From Comamonadaceae bacterium M7527 (GTDB taxonomy: Bacteria; Pseudomonadota; Gammaproteobacteria; Burkholderiales; Burkholderiaceae_C), in the NCBI GenBank assembly GCA_021044545.1, contig CP087990.1, forward strand, positions 620,001 to 684,000: a stretch of DNA of 64,000 nt, written 5' to 3'. Both the position numbers and the translations under genes were made by a program. This document shows positions 27,758 through 36,666 of the stretch, piece after piece (within the stretch, counting starts at the first letter, position 1; each line of letters opens with the position of its first letter). Below the pieces are notes generated by a model. That model ran no database searches, had not been told where the DNA came from, and was given only the letters and a program-made list of their open reading frames with translations.

Positions 27758-28816
27758 TCAATCGTCGGCGTTCGCTACAAGCCAAATGCGTTTTAAGGGG
27801 ATTTCTGCTCGAATGTTTTGATCTAGCTTGTCGTAGTTCGCCAGCAACTGATCGATCAGGTCGTTCTGGGTCCATAGACGTACCTTGAAGAACTTGGCGG
27901 CTTCTTCCTTGTTCACTGATTGCTTGAAGTCAGACCAAGAGACGAACAGGCCATATTCAGCTTGCACACTCTGCATGGCACCAATCAGGTGTGTGAACTC
28001 AGGATGATCTGCAGGTGTGTCACCCGATTTAACTTGCACACAGATCTTCGGATCGTTGAAGCCAAATGCACCACTGCCAGCCAGTATGTCGATGCCTTTG
28101 TCGGGGCCTTCTGGGCTAAGGCAGGTTGTAAAGCCCTGTGCTCGAAGAATCGCGTCAACCAGTCGGGCCATTCCGTGGCCCTTGAACTTCTGGATGATGA
28201 GCTTGGCTATAGCATCTTTTGCAAGCTGCTCCAAATCAACGCCAACATCGTCACTAGCCGCAGCCGTTGCAGTGTTACCGTCAGAAGGAACTTCGACCTT
28301 GGCTTTGGTGGTGCCAACAGACGGAACATGCCAGCCGTTCTGCGCCATCGCACGAACACGGGCTTCGGCGTCGTTACGCTTGATCTCACAGATAGTCAGG
28401 AACGCACCAAGCGAATACAGCAAGTCCTGGTCAAAGTTGCTGCGCGGGATTTCGGTGTCTAGCCACTTGATTTCCCGGTAGTGTCTGTAGTCATTGGCAG
28501 CACTGGCATCGAACTTGCACTTGCTTTTGATTTCACCAATCGCAATGGTTGCCTTATTTTTGCGGGGCATAACCACCCAATCACCCTCTTTCATCGCAAG
28601 GATAAATGCCCCTACTTGCGCCGACCAGTTGGCTAGCTTGTGGATTGACTCATTGGGGAAAAACTGCGTGAAACGCTGCTTGATCCTGTCGTTATCCGGC
28701 ATACGCGTTAAATCAGAGGCCACGAATTCTGCCCAGGTTAAGCAGACCTTGTTTTCGTCTATGAATTTTGATTCGTGTTCTCCGTAGCTTCCGCCACGTA
28801 CAAGCCAAAGTGCCAT
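27758..28816 (-). CDS. Mrr-like restriction endonuclease with N-terminal PUA/EVE-like region
   Basis: 352 residues. The C-terminal half is an Mrr-type nuclease domain: GHGMARLVDAILRAQGF, Asp243 in DKGIDIL and Gln261-x-Lys263 in VQVKSG, the QxK form of the PD-(D/E)xK site seen in Mrr enzymes that cut modified DNA. The N-terminal half (MALWLVRGGSYG, then GDWVVMPRK and IAIGEI) resembles the EVE/PUA-like start of COG4127-type proteins, which may read modified bases. The linker around 165-195 is low complexity (Thr/Ala/Asp). It sits between the SIR2 gene (90 bp upstream) and hsdR (30 bp downstream), so it is probably extra cargo of the type I operon rather than part of the enzyme. Confidence 0.82.
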   Translation of the reverse strand: MALWLVRGGSYGEHESKFIDENKVCLTWAEFVASDLTRMPDNDRIKQRFTQFFPNESIHKLANWSAQVGAFILAMKEGDWVVMPRKNKATIAIGEIKSKCKFDASAANDYRHYREIKWLDTEIPRSNFDQDLLYSLGAFLTICEIKRNDAEARVRAMAQNGWHVPSVGTTKAKVEVPSDGNTATAAASDDVGVDLEQLAKDAIAKLIIQKFKGHGMARLVDAILRAQGFTTCLSPEGPDKGIDILAGSGAFGFNDPKICVQVKSGDTPADHPEFTHLIGAMQSVQAEYGLFVSWSDFKQSVNKEEAAKFFKVRLWTQNDLIDQLLANYDKLDQNIRAEIPLKRIWLVANADD

Positions 28817-28906
28817 GTGTTGTTCCTCTCCTATGCTTTTATTGGGTGTTCGCCATCTCGCAGGCTATTAATTTTTTGCCGCATCATGCGTTGCCACTAG
28901 CCGGTT

Positions 28907-30667
28907 TTAGAACCATCCCAACTCTGGCACCCAGTCTGTAAGGGCATTGACTGCCGCGATGCATTCCTTCGCCGAATGGCCGAAGATCCCGCTTCTAACG
29001 TAGGGTGAGTTGTCTCCAAGGCTTTCGATTGAGGATTTCATTTCCTTAACGATGCGATCCAGACTATCCCTCCGATAGCCATAGCATCCTGGCGGCACCA
29101 AATATGGATGTCCTTCAGGTCGTTTGGCGTGATGGGCAAAGCCCAGCGCCATCAGTACTTCCAGTTTGTCAAAGGCATCGGTCAATTTGAACTCTGAAGG
29201 AATTAGGCTTCGGAATCGCGGTTGCAGAAGCGCATGTATCCAGTCATTAAGCGGTGCGCGCCGACGATCCATACCTTCGAGAAGCTTCCCGAGTTCATTG
29301 ACATGCCTGAAGAGCCAAAATGGCGGTAGCAATTCGATAGCAGTTTGCTCTTCCCGATATTCCCGATGGACAATGATGCCGAACAGTTTCCCTAGAAACA
29401 GCAATCCCCTCTCACCAGCCTCAACCGCGCCCAGCCCTAATGCGTAAAGAAGCAAGGTAGCGGGATAACGCCGCGACTCACCCCAAAGGTCTAAGCCTGG
29501 CTCCCCACGCCGGGTGGCCAACTTTGTTAACGCCGTTTGCCACGCGGTGTAATGCCAATCCTCCACCCAATACCCGCCCACAGCGGCCATCGCTACCAGC
29601 GTTTCGCAAGTGGCCTCATACGCGCGCACCCGCGCCGTAAAAGTCTTGGCATCTGGCGCAGGCCCACCGCGAAGAGCAAATGCAGGGGTGGCCATGGCGT
29701 CGAGCACTCGGTCTACCTCACCACTGACAAGATCAGCAAGACGGATGCGATGCTTTGGATCGGCGAGATAACCCTTGAGGCTGGCAACTGCCGCCTCGGT
29801 CGAGAGGGGATGTGGTCGTGAGAACTGCTCGAGCGCCTCAACTAGACGCCCGAGCTCCGAAAAGAAGCTGTCCGCATCTTCAATCAGTAGTTTCTGCCCC
29901 TGTCGGTGCTCAATCAGCTGCTTGGCAGCGTTGCCCGGCTCACCGCGCACGGCCCAGAAGTGAGAGAAGCGGCGGGACGCTGCCCGTTCGACAGCGGCAC
30001 GCAAAGCGGTATCCCATTCCGCCGACCAGCCGCAAACGATCAGCCCAAACTCGTCGAGTATGCGATCCAGCAGATCGTTAAGTTCCTCGGGGTAACTCCC
30101 CAGTTCGGCGGTCGTGTTGCGAATACGAGGGTCGAGGTAATCGCCATGGACTTTGAACACACAGCAGCGGGTGTGAATCAAGGGCATCGCACCGCGCACC
30201 TGATCCGGCGAACTGAGCACGGTCGGCACCACATCAACATCTGCCAGTGCCGCTTCCATCAGACGGTCGAAATTGGTGGTGATGATGATGCGGATGTAGC
30301 CCTTTGCAGCCAGGCTGGCAATGCTGCGGTGCGCGGCAGTGGGGGCCTTAAGACCATCGGCCCGCTCCGTTTCGGAAGGTTCCAAGTAGGTACGGAGCAA
30401 CTGCTGCCGCTCCGCCGGAGTCTTGGCCAATGCGTTCAGCAAATCGGAATAGTTGGGTTCTTCTCCGTTGCGCGTGCGATACCAAAGAGCAGGATCGGAG
30501 CCGCAATTTTCGTTCTCCATTTCGGCTAATTTACGCACGAAATCGAGTGTGATCTCCCAGCCTGTGGGAATCTGGGCGGAGCGCGAAACGCCCGAGCCAA
30601 TCAATACGGCATAGACACCAGGATTCGCCTGGATCGAGAATGCAAGCGAGTGCAGCGGTTCAATCAT
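28907..30667 (-). CDS. SIR2-like domain protein (probable NAD-consuming defence effector)
   Basis: 586 residues. Residues 1-270 carry a SIR2-type NAD-binding fold: GSGVSRSAQIPTGW at 24-37, TTNFDRL at 130-136 with catalytic-type Asn132, and KVHGDYLDP at 172-180 with His174. The remaining 300 residues are alpha-helical-looking and not a domain I recognise. SIR2-domain proteins of this type in phage-defence loci deplete NAD+ on infection (family knowledge); here that is inference. Its start codon overlaps the hsdS stop (ATGA, 30664-30667), so it is translated with the specificity subunit. No transmembrane segment or HerA/Argonaute partner is adjacent. Confidence 0.85.
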   Translation of the reverse strand: MIEPLHSLAFSIQANPGVYAVLIGSGVSRSAQIPTGWEITLDFVRKLAEMENENCGSDPALWYRTRNGEEPNYSDLLNALAKTPAERQQLLRTYLEPSETERADGLKAPTAAHRSIASLAAKGYIRIIITTNFDRLMEAALADVDVVPTVLSSPDQVRGAMPLIHTRCCVFKVHGDYLDPRIRNTTAELGSYPEELNDLLDRILDEFGLIVCGWSAEWDTALRAAVERAASRRFSHFWAVRGEPGNAAKQLIEHRQGQKLLIEDADSFFSELGRLVEALEQFSRPHPLSTEAAVASLKGYLADPKHRIRLADLVSGEVDRVLDAMATPAFALRGGPAPDAKTFTARVRAYEATCETLVAMAAVGGYWVEDWHYTAWQTALTKLATRRGEPGLDLWGESRRYPATLLLYALGLGAVEAGERGLLFLGKLFGIIVHREYREEQTAIELLPPFWLFRHVNELGKLLEGMDRRRAPLNDWIHALLQPRFRSLIPSEFKLTDAFDKLEVLMALGFAHHAKRPEGHPYLVPPGCYGYRRDSLDRIVKEMKSSIESLGDNSPYVRSGIFGHSAKECIAAVNALTDWVPELGWF

Positions 30668-31719
30668 GCCTTCTCCGTCTCACTAAGAATCTGCTCGGCA
30701 TCCGAAACACGCATCTCGCCAGAGATGAGCTTGGGCAGCAATGTGTCACGTAGATTTGCAAGAGTTTGAATTTGCTGTTTATTTTTTACAAAACGGTCGT
30801 AAATTGGATTGGCAATAGTGCTGAATCGTTTTAAAACTTCACTAGGGGGCATAGTAATTTTGAAACGATCAATGTCATTTTTCCCAAGGTGAATAACAGT
30901 TGTTGCCGTCTCAGAAGCTTCTACCGCTGCAAGAAGCGTTCCAGGGGGCTTTGCTTTAAATAACTTTGAAGCAAATGGAGCGCCATACGTTACTGTAGCG
31001 ATACTGTAAACAGGAGCAATCTGCCACCCCTTTGGCACCATCCCTAACTCTGTCTCTTCAAACGCATCAGGAAACAGCGCCGCAGTTGCTGCATCTAATC
31101 CTGCGGGCGCGCGGCCTTCCATCTTTGCGCGCACTGGATCAAAGTCGATGAACCATGACTTAAATAGCGCGCGGGCCATTGCCTCTAGTGTTTCGTTTTG
31201 TTTGCGGTTGAGTTCGATTTTGTCGTCTAGCGTGCCTAGGATATGGGCGATGGCGCGTTGTTCCTTTATTGATGGCAACAGCAAATCGATGCTTTTAAAA
31301 GTGTCTCGAGTAATGGTGTCGAAAACACCTCCATGTGCTAGCTGCTTCAAGCTCTTAACAGCAAGCTTCAATGCATAAAATATGAAATTAGTGTCGGCGA
31401 CTCCCGAAATTCCACGGACGCCATAACACGACTGATTGAATGCCATAGGACGGCCAAGCTGAGCCAGCGCGCCAACAGTACCTCGGGCTGAAATAATAAT
31501 ATCGCCCGCATTTAGCAATTTAGTAGAACTCTGTGCCAAACCAAGCTCAGTTATGCTTTTTTCTGCCCCAGAAACCCACCTTGGCACACTATTAAAGTCT
31601 GCTACTGATAACCATGGAATTACTCCATTCCAAAAACTGCTTTCGGTCGTCTTTGGAGTTCCTCCGCCAACCAGTTCTATTACATTGTGAAATTTGACCA
31701 GAGGCCATTCTGAACTCAT
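30664..31719 (-). CDS. hsdS: Type I restriction enzyme specificity subunit HsdS, second TRD shortened
   Basis: 351 residues from ATG 31719, preceded by a G-rich Shine-Dalgarno. TRD1 spans residues 1-150. The central conserved helix region is about 151-205 (KEQRAIAHILGTLDDKIELN, then ALFKSWFIDFDPVR). TRD2 is only about 231-291, and the C-terminal conserved helix is about 312-338 (KQQIQTLANLRDTLLPKLISGE). HsdS picks the bipartite DNA target, one half per TRD. The second TRD appears to have lost about 80 residues in frame between GAPFASKLF and EASETATTVIHLGKND, so recognition of one half-site may be altered. The gene overlaps both the small ORF upstream and the SIR2 gene downstream by ATGA. Confidence 0.9.
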   Translation of the reverse strand: MSSEWPLVKFHNVIELVGGGTPKTTESSFWNGVIPWLSVADFNSVPRWVSGAEKSITELGLAQSSTKLLNAGDIIISARGTVGALAQLGRPMAFNQSCYGVRGISGVADTNFIFYALKLAVKSLKQLAHGGVFDTITRDTFKSIDLLLPSIKEQRAIAHILGTLDDKIELNRKQNETLEAMARALFKSWFIDFDPVRAKMEGRAPAGLDAATAALFPDAFEETELGMVPKGWQIAPVYSIATVTYGAPFASKLFKAKPPGTLLAAVEASETATTVIHLGKNDIDRFKITMPPSEVLKRFSTIANPIYDRFVKNKQQIQTLANLRDTLLPKLISGEMRVSDAEQILSETEKA

Positions 31720-31944
31720 AGCGCCCCCGTCAGCTTCTCGGTTTGTTGCACGTGGCACAGCGCTTGATCGTGGCTTTGGCGCTTGCTGATGATGGCGAGG
31801 TTGTGACCCCAGGGTATGGCGGTTAATTGGGCAACAGCCTGTTGCCCAATTGGGCTTGCAGTCCAAAAGATGGTGTGCCATTGCTGTATGCATTTAAGGT
31901 CGCGCAGCCACTGGCGGTAACCGCTGGCGTTGCGTGCATTCAGA

Positions 31945-31955
<11 letters not shown>
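31716..31955 (-). CDS. 79-residue remnant of a DUF1016 / YhcG-type nuclease
   Basis: Begins at ATG 31955, 11 bp inside the end of hsdM, and ends in an ATGA overlap with hsdS. Its start (GYRQWLRDLK) and middle (QQAVAQLTAIPWGHNLAII) resemble the N-terminal helix and the WxxAVAQLPWGHNL block of DUF1016 proteins, which are found inside type I operons. The segment between these blocks and the whole C-terminal PD-(D/E)xK nuclease domain are missing, so catalysis is not expected. It may survive because it keeps hsdM and hsdS translation coupled, or it may be a small functional protein. Confidence 0.6.
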
Positions 31956-33507
<1,552 letters not shown>

Positions 33508-33734
33508 GAGCCTATGGATATTTAATGGTTAATAAAAATAATTTTTAACCGTTAATGATATCACCTAAGTACTCATTTAGTTGATAAGCAAGGCGTACGC
33601 GCACAGTGGCCCAGCAGGCATCGCATACGCCGCACCACGCCCCTTGGTTGGCGCGTCTACCTGCCTACCAACAACACAAACAACGCATGCGTTAGGGGGC
33701 AGCGCACAACAAAAAGCCCGCAGTTACGCAGGCT
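33508..33734. repeat. Left copy of the island direct repeat (hsdM upstream region)
   Basis: Aligns base for base with 41612-41838 at a constant offset of 8,104. Over 33558-33734 I count about 12 mismatches and no gaps; the part nearer hsdM is more diverged. This copy ends in a damaged version of the terminator found after guaA (CCCGC...GCAGGC instead of CCCGC...GCGGGC), so it derives from guaA-downstream DNA. It now forms the leader of hsdM. Confidence 0.9.
33527..33550 (-). promoter_or_regulatory. 24-bp interrupted inverted repeat upstream of hsdM
   Basis: GGTTAA at 33527-33532 and TTAACC at 33545-33550 are inverted copies separated by 12 A/T bases, centred about 30 bp before the hsdM start codon. 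The placement suits a regulator site, or a promoter overlapping one. No controller gene is present nearby. The matching site in the right repeat copy (41631-41654) keeps only one intact arm. Confidence 0.4.
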
Positions 33735-33889
33735 GTTTGGTAGGGTTTACGTCGGCTTACAGTTGCGTGTTTTGCGTTTTCACAATTGCCACACCAATTA
33801 AAAATAAATCAGCACGGCATGCGGCGCAACACATTACGCAATGCGCAATACGTCGTGTCTAAAACGTTGCCGGCCAATGGCTTAGCGCC
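33735..33889. other. Intergenic DNA between the left repeat and the acetyltransferase gene
   Basis: With the left repeat this makes a 382-bp stretch without a convincing gene. The part after the repeat becomes A/T-rich (CCAATTAAAAATAAATCAG near 33795) and then GC-rich. I see no terminator, promoter box or RNA gene that I would defend. Confidence 0.5.
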
Positions 33890-34417
33890 TCACCACAAAG
33901 AAGCATCTGACAAAGGTTGAATACAGGTAAAAGAATGCTTGGCATGGCCAGCGTCCGCGTTACCAAGCTTTAGTGCTTGCCAACCGAAATCGTACTCAAG
34001 CTCATACGGTGGAACGAAACACTTACCCAACTCAACACTAAAACCAAACCTGCCGTAAAACGCTGGATCACCATAAACAAACAGAAAATCAATACCACGT
34101 GCGGCAAGCGTTTCTTTACCGCTTTCGATCAATTGACGGGCAATGCCCTTGTTGTGGTACTCGCTATGAACTGCAAGAGGCGCCAAAATGAAAGCGCCAG
34201 GACTGGATGCGTCCTTCATAACAACCGGACTGAACGCAACACCCGCCACCAACGCCCCATTTACTTCATAGCCCAATACAAGCGAATCGGTTGTACTGCC
34301 AGCTTCTATGATCTCGCTTATCAACTTAAATGTTATGGGCGCTTCGTCCGCTGGAAACGAATTGAAGTAAACATTCTCAAGAGCATCATGATGATTTGAA
34401 TTGAGCGAAATAATCAT
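33890..34417 (-). CDS. GNAT-family N-acetyltransferase
   Basis: 175 residues. The acetyl-CoA binding region is clear: LAPLAVHSEYHNKGIARQLIESG (motif A, with NKGIA in place of the more usual QxxGxG), preceded by a beta strand SPVVM and followed by FLFVYGDPAFYGRFGF, the Y/F-rich block of YhbS-type acetyltransferases. Substrate unknown. A Cys/His-poor C-terminus ends at the left repeat. It is A+T-richer than the chromosomal genes and lies on the island. It could be a toxin-like or a resistance-like GNAT; no antitoxin gene accompanies it. Confidence 0.82.
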   Translation of the reverse strand: MIISLNSNHHDALENVYFNSFPADEAPITFKLISEIIEAGSTTDSLVLGYEVNGALVAGVAFSPVVMKDASSPGAFILAPLAVHSEYHNKGIARQLIESGKETLAARGIDFLFVYGDPAFYGRFGFSVELGKCFVPPYELEYDFGWQALKLGNADAGHAKHSFTCIQPLSDASLW

Positions 34418-34654
34418 AAAAGCCTCTGACAGACAACCATATTGTTATCAAGCTATCAACACTACCGCAAGTATGGAACACTGCTTGTGGCGAAGAGGTA
34501 TCACCCCCTGAAACCAAAGGGTTTAGAAACAAAGCTGTTTCTCTACAGGGAAGCATGCATTAACACTATGGCCTTTAACAAGGGGCACGCCACACATGGC
34601 GGCATGGACGTGTCGCTGATGGTGTGGATGAGTGTGTTGGACCCACCGACGAGC

Positions 34655-35478
34655 TTAAGCGATTAATTTCAAGCGTTTGAGCTCGACAAAGCACCGTGAA
34701 GTGGCACGAACATCTTCCATTGCATTGTGTCCTCCACTGAAATGACGCCCAAACAAGTGAAGATGCAACTCCTGTAGTGACGGCCATTTATAACCTCCAC
34801 CACGCTTGGGGAGCTTACAAATTTCGACAGCATTTAACATTGTGCAGAAGTGTGGGCGACTACTAATTTTTGAAGATAAATTTAGATTTTCAAGCTCTGC
34901 ATGTATTATTCTCAAATCAAAATTAATGTTGTGAGCAATAAGTGTTCTTCCATCAATATCAGTATCAAGTAAAAAGCTTTTTATTACATGGCGCAGGGGT
35001 AGGCCAAATTTTTCGCATAGTTATCAGTAATTCCATGTACTTGTGTAGATGATTTTGGAATAGAGTAACCATCAGGCTTGACGACATAATTTTCCTCTTT
35101 AATGACTTCGCCCGAAGACTCAATAACAGACCAGGCCAACTGAACAAGGTGAGGGTTGCTTTTACTGCTTGGTAAACCAGTTGTTTCACAATCAAAAACA
35201 ACGTACTTGAATGGTGAAATGAGCTTGGATAAACATATGGAACATTGGTAAACAACCAATGTTTTTTGTTTTTTAACCCTATTCTTAACCCCACACTTCT
35301 CACACTTAATAATGAAATTTTCTGAATTATATGATGCCACATCAATCTTGAATGGCGAAACAAGTTCAGACGAACATTTGGCGCATTGATAAATAACTGG
35401 AGATTTTTGTTTTTTAACTCTATTCTTGGTTCCACACTTGCTACATTTAACAATGAAACTCTCTGATTCAGATAACAT
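34655..35478 (-). CDS. DnaQ-type (DEDDh) 3'-5' exonuclease with two N-terminal zinc ribbons, frame broken once
   Basis: Residues 8-44 and 55-91 are two near-identical zinc ribbons, each with two CxxC pairs (C12/C15/C32/C35 and C59/C62/C79/C82) around the phrase KNRVKKQK. An exonuclease domain follows with Asp96 and Glu98 in FDCETTG and QVHGIT. The frame stops after LAYPCAM. One added A at the five-base run 35009-35013 restores AKKFGLPLRHVIKS and IAHNINFDLRIIHAEL, and runs on to HNAMEDVRATSRCF at the C-terminus (the His-x4-Asp of DEDDh enzymes), giving about 274 residues. Substrate unknown; on this island a defence-related DNA or RNA exonuclease is plausible. Confidence 0.8.
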
Positions 35479-35613
35479 ATTATCAACACCGAAGCTAGGC
35501 GGCCTTCACGCTATATACCAGTACTGTTGAAATTCAACAAAGATACACTTAATTCCATCCATATCACTCACCCGCCCCTTCGTACACACTACCATAATTG
35601 AACAAGGTCTTTA

Positions 35614-36561
35614 CTACCCACTCTTTAAAGCCTTCACCCGCTTTCTAAACACAGCGTCAAGCCGCTCAAGCTGCTCAGCAAGCCAAGTAAATTGACTGGC
35701 CCAGTCGCTTTCATCCCTAAAGTCAGTCTCCTTTCTCGTCACAGACAAATAAGACTCCTTACCTTCGGGTAATTCAAACCAATCAAGTGCGCCGCCGAAT
35801 TCGCTCTCAATAGCATCCTTGTCAGAATAAAACTGATGGAATAACGTTTTAGAGGAAGGTGTCTTAAAGTGAAAGTCAGCGGAAATAGTTGACTTTTGGC
35901 TATGCACGCGAGCCGTTAACCAGAATCCTCTTTTGCCGATACCCATATTCACCCAGTGTTGTGCTGAACCGTTTTGGCAACGCACGGAACTCTTGCGAGC
36001 GTCCATAAACTCTTTGAAAGCAGTCCAGTAAGCAAGCTGTTGGCGCTTAACTTCAGTCAACTCACCATGTTGTTGGTTGCTTTCCCTGATACTCTTTGTC
36101 CAAGTATTAGGGCGTGAAACAATGTTGAACTTAGGTGCCGGAACACTGTTACCTATCTTCCATAACTCTATCTCAAGGCCAAAGAAGCTGTAGCCTTCTT
36201 CCGTAATCTCATTGAGGTAGTCCAGTGCGGCTCTATGCTCATCAGTGAAACGTGAGGCAATCCAAACTACAGTCTTTACATCAAGCCCTGCCGAATAGGT
36301 AAGAATTTGTCCTAAATGATTGTGATTTGTTTTCTCTAACTGGTTCTCAATAAGTACCTTAGCGCCGCTAAATGCGTCCGTACACAGTAGATCCGCGCGA
36401 TAGGGCCCTACACTTTGTTCAGTGCCAGCAGTCTCCAAATCCATAACCAACGCTTTACTAAGACGCTCCAAATTCTCAGCCTTGGCAAGCCACGGTGTGA
36501 AATCTGTTGCTTCATTATTCCAAATGGTTCGCAAATCGACTGACTCAAATTCACCTAGCAT
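35614..36561 (-). CDS. DUF4268-type protein with PD-(D/E)xK-like N-terminal fold
   Basis: 315 residues, preceded by GAGGT six bases before ATG 36561. The N-terminal half has RADLLC (Asp57) and VLIENQLEKTNHNHLGQILTYSAG (Glu72, Gln74), the D...ExQ arrangement of PD-(D/E)xK-like nucleases. The C-terminal half (YWTAFKEFMD, then a basic region and DWFELPEGK) fits the DUF4268 family. Such proteins occur in defence neighbourhoods and have no settled function. It lies 105 bp after the helicase gene on the same strand, so it probably belongs to the same module. Confidence 0.7.
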   Translation of the reverse strand: MLGEFESVDLRTIWNNEATDFTPWLAKAENLERLSKALVMDLETAGTEQSVGPYRADLLCTDAFSGAKVLIENQLEKTNHNHLGQILTYSAGLDVKTVVWIASRFTDEHRAALDYLNEITEEGYSFFGLEIELWKIGNSVPAPKFNIVSRPNTWTKSIRESNQQHGELTEVKRQQLAYWTAFKEFMDARKSSVRCQNGSAQHWVNMGIGKRGFWLTARVHSQKSTISADFHFKTPSSKTLFHQFYSDKDAIESEFGGALDWFELPEGKESYLSVTRKETDFRDESDWASQFTWLAEQLERLDAVFRKRVKALKSG

Positions 36562-36666
36562 ATCGCTACCTCAAGCTATCTTTACTTTGTACAAGTGCTG
36601 TCAAAATTCAGCGGCGAAACGCTAAATCTCAACCGCATCACCGGGTTTTTTCTGTGATTCATAGGG

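Noticed and set aside
33640..33720. Possible integron attC-like site (GTTAGGG with short inverted pieces) in the repeat
   Set aside because: No matching R/L box pairs, no integrase, and the neighbouring gene orientation does not fit a cassette.
33581..33862. Plus-strand frame inside the left repeat, with a similar one at 41685-42017 in the right repeat
   Set aside because: Both open from a TTG with no Shine-Dalgarno sequence, substitutions between the copies change amino acids as often as not, the frames end differently, and the right one runs over the terminator into antisense guaA. The similarity is explained by the DNA repeat.
34442..34666. 74-codon plus-strand frame between the acetyltransferase and the exonuclease
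   Set aside because: No ribosome site, no recognisable domain, and it ends over the 3' end of the exonuclease gene.
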